A DNA stretch of 64,000 nt from a virus. Shown in pieces: positions 24,747 to 31,325 of this stretch. A program made the translations under genes and the position numbers. Location of the stretch: positions 1-64,000 of IMG/VR virus record IMGVR_UViG_3300042391_000692. One strand, written 5' to 3'. Numbering within the stretch: the first letter of the stretch is position 1; each line of letters starts with the position of its first letter. The notes under the pieces were generated by a model. The model saw only the letters and a program-made list of their open reading frames with translations, was not told the DNA's origin and made no database searches.

Positions 24747-24821
24747 TGGTGGAGGATAAGAGAATTGAACTCTTTTGACCTACGTGCAAGGCAGGCATAA
24801 TACCCAGTATATGAATCCCCC
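24747..24821 (-). tRNA. tRNA-Ala(TGC), CCA encoded
   Basis: Acceptor GGGGGAT/ATCCTCC with G3-T70 wobble (alanine identity), anticodon arm CCTGC-CTTGCAC-GTAGG. Confidence 0.92.
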
Positions 24822-24849
24822 AAATTTTCAAACACACTGTTTCCAATGT

Positions 24850-24908
24850 GTGTATTAAAGCACTCTAAAATACTTAGGCTGCCTGTTCGTAAAGAATGCT
24901 TTAATACG
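24850..24908. repeat. 11-bp inverted repeat in gene-free stretch
   Basis: GTATTAAAGCA (from 24852) and TGCTTTAATAC (to 24907) with about 33 bases between. The wider interval 24822-25002 has no gene I can support. Confidence 0.5.
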
Positions 24909-25002
24909 CTGTAATTTTTTATCTCACAAAAGAGACTCTATCCTACAGGCCGCCCATTTGTAGTTTAGAGTGATACCGGCTCTCGTTGCCATTGCACTAA
25001 AT

Positions 25003-25033
25003 GAAAAACCCTGGAGTGTTTAGTTCCAGGGTC
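25003..25033 (-). terminator. Terminator after the 44-aa ORF
   Basis: Minus strand ACCCTGGA-loop-TCCAGGGT followed by TTTTTC. Confidence 0.78.
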
Positions 25034-25055
25034 TTGTTGAATTTGTCAGTTACTT

Positions 25056-25190
25056 TTATGCGTAACCTGCACCTTCAATAGACCCCGACATCCCTAGAAT
25101 ACTATTCACGCGACCAGAGGCGTGTGACCAGGTAAATGTTGCCTGGAGCATCGCGGGTTTTGTCGACAGTGAACGGAATGTTGTTTTCAT
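25056..25190 (-). CDS. Small peptide with own promoter and terminator, 44 aa
   Basis: Opens MKTTFRSLSTKPAMLQATFT and ends EGAGYA. AGGACTT precedes the ATG; a consensus promoter (TTGACA-N17-TACAAT, 25201-25229) lies directly upstream and a terminator at 25003-25033 directly downstream, so this is a monocistronic transcript inside the tRNA island. The Ser/Thr/Ala-rich sequence has no recognised family. The ORF at 26917 has a similar first five residues and layout. Confidence 0.6.
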   Translation of the reverse strand: MKTTFRSLSTKPAMLQATFTWSHASGRVNSILGMSGSIEGAGYA

Positions 25191-25200
25191 CTTAAGTCCT

Positions 25201-25229
25201 ATTGTAGTTTATTTATGATTGTTTGTCAA
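25201..25229 (-). promoter_or_regulatory. Sigma70-type promoter
   Basis: Minus strand TTGACA, 17 bp, TACAAT, eleven bases before the ATG at 25190. Confidence 0.82.
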
Positions 25230-25245
25230 TCACAAATGGTAAAAT

Positions 25246-25320
25246 TGGTTGCGGGTGAAGGATTCGAACCTCCGTCTTCTAGGTTATGAGCCTAGTAGTC
25301 TACCACTGACGTAACCCGCG
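25246..25320 (-). tRNA. Initiator tRNA-fMet(CAT)
   Basis: 5' C1 faces A72 (CGCGGGT ... ACCCGCA, discriminator A, CCA), the mismatch that marks bacterial initiators; anticodon arm CTAGG-CTCATAA-CCTAG, T-loop TTCGAAT. Only two of the three initiator G-C pairs remain. Confidence 0.9.
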
Positions 25321-25338
25321 TTAACTTTTATTTATATC

Positions 25339-25414
25339 TGGAGTAGGTGACAGGACTCGAACCTGCATTTTACGGATTTGCAATCCGGCGCCTAACCATT
25401 CGGCACACACCTAC
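25339..25414 (-). tRNA. tRNA-Cys(GCA), CCA encoded
   Basis: Acceptor GTAGGTG/CACCTAC, discriminator T, anticodon arm CCGGA-TTGCAAA-TCCGT. Confidence 0.92.
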
Positions 25415-25640
25415 ACTAATTGAATTTGCAAGTAGTTGCTCCATCGTTATAGCAACCATTCACCCGTGTAATAAACTCGAGCGGGACTCGGTACGTCACT
25501 TGGGATACTAGTCCAGTTTGTCTCCGTTACAGACACCACCCTTGCGAGTGGTTGGGAGTTGAACCCATCACCTTCTACTGTTTTGGTCCTTCGAAGAAAC
25601 CTAGACAGCATGACATTCTCTTGCTGACACTTACAAAACT
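25415..25640 (-). pseudogene. tRNA-like remnant region
   Basis: At 25544-25625 the minus strand has a T-arm-like GGGTTCAACTCCC and an anticodon-arm-like GGTTT-CTTCGAA-GGACC (would read TCG), but no pairing acceptor stem. I read this as a decayed tRNA; the rest of the interval shows nothing I can name. Confidence 0.35.
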
Positions 25641-25715
25641 TGGCGATGCATGGGAGAATCGAACTCCCGTCTCCGGATAGACAATCCGGGATAATGACCA
25701 TTATATGAATGCACC
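25641..25715 (-). tRNA. tRNA-Asp(GTC), copy 1
   Basis: Acceptor GGTGCAT/ATGCATC, discriminator G, anticodon arm CCGGA-TTGTCTA-TCCGG, T-loop TTCGATT. Confidence 0.92.
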
Positions 25716-25722
25716 TTAAACT

Positions 25723-25797
25723 TGGCGGTCCCAGGGGGTAACGATCCCCCTCTTCAGCAGTGACAGTGCTGTGTGCGTCCATGAACACCTTGAGACC
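25723..25797 (-). tRNA. tRNA-Asp(GTC), copy 2 with unusual T-loop
   Basis: Acceptor GGTCTCA/TGGGACC, discriminator G, anticodon arm CAGCA-CTGTCAC-TGCTG, T-arm GGGGG-ATCGTTA-CCCCC. CCA encoded. Confidence 0.8.
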
Positions 25798-25799
25798 AA

Positions 25800-25952
25800 T
25801 TTTTATAGTTAAGCACCGAGAATGCCAATTTAGGAGTCCGGTGCTTCTGTTCCAAAGCCGATGCAGTTATATCAGGATCAGTCGCCGGCCGCTGTGACCC
25901 GAATAGTGTAAGCGTCCTTACACGATACCTTATCGGTGCTTAACTATAAAAA
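25800..25952 (-). ncRNA. Candidate structured RNA closed by a 20-bp perfect stem
   Basis: Bases 25800-25819 and 25933-25952 are exact reverse complements. The 113-nt interior contains a second hairpin (GTGTAAG...CTTACAC) and no ORF. It lies between tRNA-Asp copy 2 and tRNA-Tyr and would be transcribed with them. T4 encodes two stable non-tRNA RNAs in its tRNA cluster; this may be an analogue. Confidence 0.5.
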
Positions 25953-26158
25953 CAAAAATGCTCTGCATCCCCCGGCGGTAATTGTAGTACATCAAGATAC
26001 GACGCTATCGTACCCATCACACGTACCTTCCACCCGCTTCCCGACAGGGACCGTTATCGCATTGCTAGCGGCCTTTGGGTTCAAAGACTACCACCCGTAG
26101 CTGTCACGCTACTTCTCATCGTGTGGGTCACACTATCCGGAGACACCCGGAACGTTCT
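25953..26158 (-). other. Gene-free stretch with several short hairpins
   Basis: Minus strand has GTAGC-GTGACA-GCTAC, CTTTGAACCCAAAG, TACGA-TAGCG-TCGTA and ATGC-AGA-GCAT followed by TTTTTG. Probably RNA-coding or decayed tRNA; no ORF. Confidence 0.3.
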
Positions 26159-26244
26159 TGGTGGAGATGGATGGATTTGAACCACCGCGCTTTTTACAGA
26201 ACAGATTTACAGTCTGCCGCCTTCAACCACTCGGCCACATCTCC
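26159..26244 (-). tRNA. tRNA-Tyr(GTA), CCA encoded
   Basis: Acceptor GGAGATG/CATCTCC, anticodon arm GCAGA-CTGTAAA-TCTGT, long variable arm. Confidence 0.93.
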
Positions 26245-26316
26245 AAAAAAGGGAGAGCTACGGTTGCAGGACCTAGTGCCTCTTGCGAGGGAAGTATCCA
26301 GGCGATGTAGCTCTCA
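26245..26316 (-). ncRNA. Candidate small structured RNA with terminator tail
   Basis: Minus strand is closed by GAGAGCTAC / GTAGCTCTC (9 bp), has an inner CCTGG/CTAGG stem around CCTC-GCAA-GAGG (GNRA-like tetraloop), and ends in CCCTTTTTT before tRNA-Tyr. May be a small RNA or an attenuator. Confidence 0.45.
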
Positions 26317-26319
26317 AAC

Positions 26320-26394
26320 TGGTAGAGCGTAGGAGAGTCGAACTCCTCTTATGCGGATGAAAACCGCATGTCCTAACCGATAGACGAACGCTCC
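26320..26394 (-). tRNA. tRNA-Glu(TTC), CCA encoded
   Basis: Acceptor GGAGCGT/ACGCTCT (G1-T72), anticodon arm TGCGG-TTTTCAT-CCGCA, T-loop TTCGACT. Confidence 0.9.
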
Positions 26395-26700
26395 ATAGTT
26401 CACTATATGAAAACACATTAGGATGTTTGATAGAAGTAACAGTTTTGAACCTGCCCTACTGTGTCGTCCACAGATTTGTCTATCAACCACATTACGGGCC
26501 AACTAGATCCGGCGCGCTTCGCTCTTTCGAGTCTGCTTTCGTGTAGTCCAAGTAGAGCCTAGCCGTCACTAGGATTTAGTTCTCTACTTGGGTACCTACC
26601 GGAGTTGGTAACCCAATGCGTTTACATATAGTGCCCAGAACTGAATCTGGGTACACTATACAAAATTAAATTTTTAACGAACTCCAAAGTAGCTTCGATC
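26395..26700 (-). other. Structured leader of the tRNA-Glu transcript; tRNA-like elements
   Basis: No ORF. Minus strand from the promoter at 26729-26757 passes a TATAGTG...CACTATA hairpin, a CCAAGTAGAG/CTCTACTTGG stem around CCTAG...CTAGG (26548-26591), and a 60-nt element with TTGATAG/CTATCAA ends and a T-arm-like GGTTCAAAACTG but no D-arm. Possible stable RNAs or decayed tRNAs. Confidence 0.4.
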
Positions 26701-26728
26701 AACTGTCTTTGTTTTCTAACTTGTATCT

Positions 26729-26757
26729 AGTATAACATCTTGTGCTATTCTGGTCAA
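26729..26757 (-). promoter_or_regulatory. Promoter upstream of the tRNA run
   Basis: Minus strand TTGACC, 17 bp ending TGT, TATACT. Confidence 0.75.
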
Positions 26758-26766
26758 CTTGTTTTG

Positions 26767-26794
26767 TAAAAGCCCCGCCTTGTTGCAGGGTCTT
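26767..26794 (-). terminator. Terminator between tandem promoters
   Basis: Minus strand CCCTGC-loop-GCGGGG then CTTTTAC; reads just after the promoter at 26831. Confidence 0.65.
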
Positions 26795-26830
26795 TACAAA
26801 CTTTGCTGTGTTACTTCCTAACTAGTCTCT

Positions 26831-26859
26831 AGTATAACATGATTCCAATTCTTTGCCTA
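26831..26859 (-). promoter_or_regulatory. Weak promoter of a very short transcript
   Basis: Minus strand TATACT with TAGGCA 17 bases upstream; the terminator at 26767-26794 follows within about 60 bases and no ORF lies between. Confidence 0.45.
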
Positions 26860-26870
26860 ACACATAAAGA

Positions 26871-26895
26871 AAAACCCTGCTCGGTGCAGGGTCTT
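26871..26895 (-). terminator. Terminator after the 28-aa ORF
   Basis: Minus strand GACCCTGC-ACCGA-GCAGGGTTTTTC. Confidence 0.82.
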
Positions 26896-26916
26896 TGTAG
26901 ATGTAGTACGAAATAC

Positions 26917-27003
26917 TTACACACAAAGACCCCGAGATGGATCATACTCACGCTCGCATGTGAATGCCATTGAATTGAGGATGATTGCGAAAGTTTGTTT
27001 CAT
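26917..27003 (-). CDS. Possible 28-aa leaderless peptide
   Basis: Opens MKQTFAIILNSMAF. A TATAAT (27010-27015) ends six bases before the ATG, so mRNA would be leaderless; a terminator follows. It could equally be a non-coding short RNA downstream of tmRNA. Confidence 0.35.
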   Translation of the reverse strand: MKQTFAIILNSMAFTCEREYDPSRGLCV

Positions 27004-27019
27004 AAGTGTATTATATATG

Positions 27020-27388
27020 ACAGCAGACAAAAAGTCTACTGTTTTGGTAAAATTGGATAGGTTTATTCTGTTACGAGGAAAACCTATCAAAACCCTAGGC
27101 AGTGTTTAGGCTGCCAATGCGAACTGTTCGTCGTTTGCGTTTACGTTTTTTGCTTCTACGACCGGGAAACCCCAACCCTACGGCTTTCACATTGCCGAGC
27201 TGTCCACTCTGTTACTCTTTGCCCTGTCGAAACCATGGCAGGCCCATTATAAAACATACTCAAACGGGTCTTTTCGCCTATCCCCGTGCCGTGGCTTGCA
27301 AGGATAGGGCTGAATATGCTTTATGGTGGACCTGGCGGGAGTCGAACCCGCGTCCAGAACACTTTTCTCTTTGCTTCATACAGCAATA
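27020..27388 (-). ncRNA. ssrA: Circularly permuted (two-piece) tmRNA
   Basis: The acceptor-piece comes first in transcription: GGACGCGGGTTCGACTCCCG and CCAGGTCCACCA end at 27324. A 78-nt spacer with a long hairpin (CCTATCC/GGATAGG, CATATTCA/TGAGTATG) follows, then the coding piece starts at 27245 with GGGCCTG, which pairs with CAGGTCC including the G3-U70 wobble for alanyl charging. TGGTTTCGACAGGG and the run-up to the tag follow. The tag frame (27106-27138, resume codon GCA) reads ANDEQFALAA then TAA. tmRNA frees stalled ribosomes and tags the peptide. The 3' limit of the coding piece is approximate. Confidence 0.93.
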
Positions 27389-27394
27389 ACCTAT

Positions 27395-27423
27395 ATTATA
27401 TTAGGCTTTCTGAATTTTGTCAA
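27395..27423 (-). promoter_or_regulatory. Full-consensus sigma70 promoter of tmRNA
   Basis: Minus strand TTGACA, 17 bp, TATAAT, lying in the 3' end of the DctP-like gene. Predicted start is near 27388. Confidence 0.88.
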
Positions 27424-28345
27424 CCAAACCGGCACTGAATGTGTTGGCAAATTGATCATATACTTTGGCAGTTACCTTGCGAAAAGTTTGCTCATCAGCA
27501 TCGCTAAATTTAATAACACGAATGCCATCTTGCTCACAACGTGCCTTGGTAGGCTCAACTTCGGCCACAGCCACAGCACGCTCAAAACGTCCAGCTTCTA
27601 ATGCCGCATCTTTCATGACCTGTTGCAGGTCTGCAGACAAGCCAGCCAAGAAGTTCTTGTTCACAATGATGTTAGTCAACAACAAGCGATGGTTGGGTTC
27701 CAAGATAGATTCAGCAACTTCGTTTTGTTGGCAAGCATAGATACGTGGCCATGAGCTTTCGCCGCCATCAATAGCACCATCTCGGATGCCTTCGGCCACA
27801 CGTTCAACGTCCATCACAACTGGATCAGCGCCCAGGGCAGTCCATGTAGCGGCTGCAACTGGTGAATTTGACACACGCACTTTAACGCCGGCCATTTCAC
27901 TTAGACTTGCAACGTCACGATTCATGGGCATGTTCATAAAGCCACCTGAGTAGGTAAATGCCATGCCTTTGATGTTGCTGTTCTTGGCGTAACCATCCAG
28001 CAAACTCTCGCCAATTTCACTTTCAAACACACGTGCCGCGTGATCGTGATCACGGAACAAGAAAGGCAAATCAAGTGCGTCAAGATCATTGTTGTACTTG
28101 CTGAGTACATAAGTGTACATCTGGCTCATTTCAATAGCGCCAGTGTCCATAACATCCAACAGGTTATGTTTGGTGATTGGTTCACCATGATTGTACTTGC
28201 TGGTATACTCGCTTAGAGTCAGCACTTCAATCTCAAACTGTCCTGGTGCACGGGCTTCTACTACTTCAGTAAATTTTTCAGCGGCACGAATAAAAATGTC
28301 AATAGGTTCATGGGCTAATACCCATTTGATGTGGATAGGTTTCAT
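27401..28345 (-). CDS. TRAP-transporter DctP-like binding protein without signal peptide
   Basis: 314 aa from MKPIHIKWVLAHEPIDIFIR; AAGGA lies nine bases before. The family's body is clear: GAIEMSQMYTYVL, LPFLFRDHDHAARVF, AGVKVRVSNSPVAAATWTAL, GAIDGGESSWPRIYACQQNEVAE and LTNIIVNKNF. The arginine/aspartate ligand region is present. No hydrophobic export signal precedes the mature-type start, so it is likely cytoplasmic, unlike normal DctP. Downstream genes are RNA only; no TRAP membrane subunits. Confidence 0.85.
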   Translation of the reverse strand: MKPIHIKWVLAHEPIDIFIRAAEKFTEVVEARAPGQFEIEVLTLSEYTSKYNHGEPITKHNLLDVMDTGAIEMSQMYTYVLSKYNNDLDALDLPFLFRDHDHAARVFESEIGESLLDGYAKNSNIKGMAFTYSGGFMNMPMNRDVASLSEMAGVKVRVSNSPVAAATWTALGADPVVMDVERVAEGIRDGAIDGGESSWPRIYACQQNEVAESILEPNHRLLLTNIIVNKNFLAGLSADLQQVMKDAALEAGRFERAVAVAEVEPTKARCEQDGIRVIKFSDADEQTFRKVTAKVYDQFANTFSAGLVDKIQKA

Positions 28346-28375
28346 AATATTTTTTCCTTGAGTAATAGCTTGCAT

Positions 28376-28530
28376 GTGTATGCTACGGTGGGCGTTCTAG
28401 GTATTGTGCTAGTAAAGGGCATTGCCCAAGCGTCCATTATTTCCGACGTCAGCCCCTGCTGGCGTTGCTAGAATTATTTAGCTTTTGCAAGCGTCTTGTA
28501 TAGCATTTTTAAGGCATTAGTGCGCAATTG
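28376..28530 (-). other. Intergenic region, nothing clear
   Basis: Gap between the PP-loop gene and the DctP-like gene. Contains GGGCATTGCCC and CAGCCCCTGCTGG stems but no promoter or terminator I would stand behind. Confidence 0.3.
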
Positions 28531-29715
28531 TTAAAATTTAAAATGATTGTTGATACCTGAGCTTTCAAAGTCAGCTTCGCCCAGGTAATAAAAGGGTGAT
28601 AAAAACCCCACAAAGCCAACTGCTTGCCCCATTTCTCTGTTGAAGTACTTGCTGTCAATAGTTTTTACTAGATGTGCAAGACCCGCTTGCCATTTGGCAT
28701 ACTGTGCAGTTTCTTTAAAGTTGGTATAAAACCAATGATCCATCTCGTTGTAAAAACTGTTGGTTGGTTTACTGGTCTGGAATGTTTCTTGATTGTACTG
28801 TGGGTAGATTAACGGCTTGATCAAGTGCTCGTATGTTGTTCGATGGGTGTAGCTGTAGTTTGGCCAACGGCACACATACTGCATGTGTTTGTTGTGCTCT
28901 AGCATAAACCAGTTCTTGACCATGTGGCATTGTTTGATAAACATCTCTGGCAAGTCAGGCGTCCAATAAAAATATTCGTTGGTCATGTTGGTATAATCAC
29001 CAAAATCACCCATGCTATGATTGGCCATAACATCAATAAAGTAAGCGTACCACTTTTTGTCCTTGATGCATAGCTTGGGCTTGTCTACCCCGTACAAGAT
29101 GCAAATGCGTTGACCAGTGTCTGCTAGCTTTTTGTGACCTACATAGCCTGTAGCTGAGTGCTTGAACGCATGTCCAGGTTGGAAATAATCTTTAGTTTTC
29201 ATAACCCAAGATTCATCATACACTTGAGTTAACATGTTTTCACTGTAGTCGTGCATGGTAATTTTTGTGCGAGGTGAAGCAGTGGTCAACCAGTTCAGCA
29301 CAGGATATGCCGCATAACGTGCTTCGCTTAGAGTGTTCTCAGGTTTGCAGTTAAACGGATCGTCGCTAACATCTTTCTCACCAGTCTTGGGATATCGAAA
29401 AACAACCTCATCAAGGTGTATTCCGTTGTTGATAAAGCTATACAATGCTGTAGTCGAATCTCCCCCACCAGAAAATTCTAAACGAATGTAATCGTACTTG
29501 TCCCGTAATTGTTGCGCACGAATTCGATACAGGTCTAGGATATTGATATTGGGTTCAACTAGCCAATTTTCGGCACCAAATATTTCGTTGCTGAAATTCC
29601 ATTCGGGAAACTGATTGGTTTCTGTTGCCTTGGTCAGTGCCATGGGCTTGCTAAAAAACTTTTCAGTTCCTACAGTGTAGTACCCCAACTTGGGGTTTTG
29701 TTCAATCTTGATCAT
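28531..29715 (-). CDS. PP-loop ATP pyrophosphatase-like protein A
   Basis: 394 aa. The PP-loop SGGGDS is at residues 82-87 in RLEFSGGGDSTTALY, the AMP-forming site of the asparagine synthase/N-type ATPase superfamily. The N-terminal GYYTVG...FSK...A pattern recurs in the gene at 31322 (GFYTVG..KTYSK), so the two are paralogs flanking the halogenase. These enzymes adenylate a carboxylate or amide and transfer nitrogen or sulfur. The C-terminal half is aromatic and has no glutaminase domain. Overlaps the halogenase by four bases. Confidence 0.72.
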   Translation of the reverse strand: MIKIEQNPKLGYYTVGTEKFFSKPMALTKATETNQFPEWNFSNEIFGAENWLVEPNINILDLYRIRAQQLRDKYDYIRLEFSGGGDSTTALYSFINNGIHLDEVVFRYPKTGEKDVSDDPFNCKPENTLSEARYAAYPVLNWLTTASPRTKITMHDYSENMLTQVYDESWVMKTKDYFQPGHAFKHSATGYVGHKKLADTGQRICILYGVDKPKLCIKDKKWYAYFIDVMANHSMGDFGDYTNMTNEYFYWTPDLPEMFIKQCHMVKNWFMLEHNKHMQYVCRWPNYSYTHRTTYEHLIKPLIYPQYNQETFQTSKPTNSFYNEMDHWFYTNFKETAQYAKWQAGLAHLVKTIDSKYFNREMGQAVGFVGFLSPFYYLGEADFESSGINNHFKF

Positions 29716-31325
29716 TGTGAGGTTCCAAAAAAGTTGTTGTACCAGTTGTTGGCTGACTGTGCATGCTTGGCTTGTATTTTATTTTTGCTGTTAAAGTAGT
29801 CAAAAAAGTTTATGGCCAGTTGTTCAGTTTCGTTGTCAATGTCTATTTGCCAGGGCAGATCTATGCCATAGTACATGGCCATGTTTGCTAAAGGACCTTG
29901 ATACCAAAAGTGCTGAAGTTTATCATTATAGTGTCGTCTTGATTCAGACACAACAGTGTCCTGCAGCCATTCCTTGATGCAAAGCTCTTGACCAACAGAA
30001 TTCATCAATTGCCAGTATGGAGTATCGTTTTTTGGCGCTAGATACATACCAACTTGAATACGTTTCAGCACGTCATTATTGATGTTGTTAACAAACTGAT
30101 TGTACGAATCTTTCCAGTCAAACGTTCGATCATGATCCTGCTTGATGTAATCAACCAATTGATTAATAAAAGCCAACTGAGTTGAAAATCCATTGGCGTC
30201 ATATACGTCAGTAAACCCGCTGGAGATACCCAGCGTCACACAATTAGCCACAAATGTTTGTTCAAAGAATCCGGCCTGCCAAGATATTTTTCTTTTGATT
30301 GCACCCTTCATCCACGGGAACCGCTGATCAAACTCGTCAATCAACTGCTGTTCATCAGTAGTAAAGTTTTTGTTGTACACATAACCATTGCCACTGCGCC
30401 CTGGTTGTGGCAGACCAAACACCCATCCTTGACTCATGGCATAATGTCTGGACACACAATCTGATGGATTTTCTAGATCATGACGATTTGGTCCCTGCCC
30501 AACTATTGCGGCATTGTTAATAGTATCTTCAACCGGACGCCAACGAAACGGTACAAACTGCGAAAACAATCTCTTGAACCCGGTACAGTCAACAAACAGA
30601 TCTGCATGCACCTGTGAATCGTCTTCACCTACTAGGTGAGTAACTCTGGTCCCATCAAACACCACATTCTTAATTCGCAGAGCTTGAACTTTGACTCCGC
30701 AAGGAATGCCCACGCTTTCGTGAATTACGTCTTTGACATAATCAGCATTGAAATGAAAACTTGAAACCAATCGCTTCTGTGGCAGATGCTGTTTGTTCAT
30801 GATTGTTTTGTAATAGCTATACCAATAGCTTTCGCTTAGGTCGCCAGCCCTGTTTTCATTTTTACGCAGTCCTTTGTTGTATAGGTGTAACCATACGTCC
30901 CACAATGTGTATTTGTCATCTTCGGCACCCGATGCTGGACCCAGAGGTTTTGTTCTATGCCCATAGGTGTCTGTTATAGATTGTGTAATTATCTTGGCAC
31001 TAGGATTCCACTGGAATCCAGAGACCATGGGTGTCTCGGTGCCATCAAATCCAAAAAATGCCACACCATACTTGTAGCTAGAATTTGATTTTTTCATCCA
31101 GTCATAAGAGCTCTCGTCATCAATGCCAAACAGTTTGCGCATAACATCACGACAGTTAAACGCAATGCTTTCTCCGACACCGATGTAAGGAGTGTTGGGA
31201 TCATGTACAATAGTCACATCAGTTCCTGGACAATTTCTTTTTATGGCGGCGGCTGCAAAATATCCAGCGGCTCCGGCGCCCACAATCACAACTTTGAGTG
31301 GCTTGGCTTCAGCATTTTTTATCAT
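29712..31325 (-). CDS. Flavin-dependent tryptophan-halogenase-family enzyme
   Basis: 537 aa, usual length. FAD motif GAGAAGYFAA (from residue 16), GVGES (49-53), candidate catalytic lysine K85 in SYKYGVAF, and GWVFGLP at 300-306 in the place of the WxWxIP motif. The family uses FADH2, O2 and halide to make HOCl/HOI, delivered through a tunnel to the lysine. A cyanophage relative is known to iodinate phenols. Flanked by two PP-loop genes with ATGA overlaps, so it probably acts on their substrate or product. Confidence 0.92.
   Translation of the reverse strand: MIKNAEAKPLKVVIVGAGAAGYFAAAAIKRNCPGTDVTIVHDPNTPYIGVGESIAFNCRDVMRKLFGIDDESSYDWMKKSNSSYKYGVAFFGFDGTETPMVSGFQWNPSAKIITQSITDTYGHRTKPLGPASGAEDDKYTLWDVWLHLYNKGLRKNENRAGDLSESYWYSYYKTIMNKQHLPQKRLVSSFHFNADYVKDVIHESVGIPCGVKVQALRIKNVVFDGTRVTHLVGEDDSQVHADLFVDCTGFKRLFSQFVPFRWRPVEDTINNAAIVGQGPNRHDLENPSDCVSRHYAMSQGWVFGLPQPGRSGNGYVYNKNFTTDEQQLIDEFDQRFPWMKGAIKRKISWQAGFFEQTFVANCVTLGISSGFTDVYDANGFSTQLAFINQLVDYIKQDHDRTFDWKDSYNQFVNNINNDVLKRIQVGMYLAPKNDTPYWQLMNSVGQELCIKEWLQDTVVSESRRHYNDKLQHFWYQGPLANMAMYYGIDLPWQIDIDNETEQLAINFFDYFNSKNKIQAKHAQSANNWYNNFFGTSQ

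Noticed and set aside
24586-24846. 86-aa minus ORF across tRNA-Ala and tRNA-Trp
   Set aside because: Overlaps folded tRNAs on the same strand.
24850-24908. Inverted repeat considered as an attachment site
   Set aside because: No integrase or direct-repeat partner is visible in the window.
25330-25338. TATAAATA-like late promoter near tRNA-Cys
   Set aside because: Single occurrence in an A/T-rich spacer, no late gene downstream.
25447-25788. 113-aa minus ORF across tRNA-Asp
   Set aside because: Runs through two tRNA genes in antisense-like composition; not coding.
21105-27388. CRISPR array or IS element in the RNA island
   Set aside because: No regular direct repeats or transposase; the repeats are tRNA arms.
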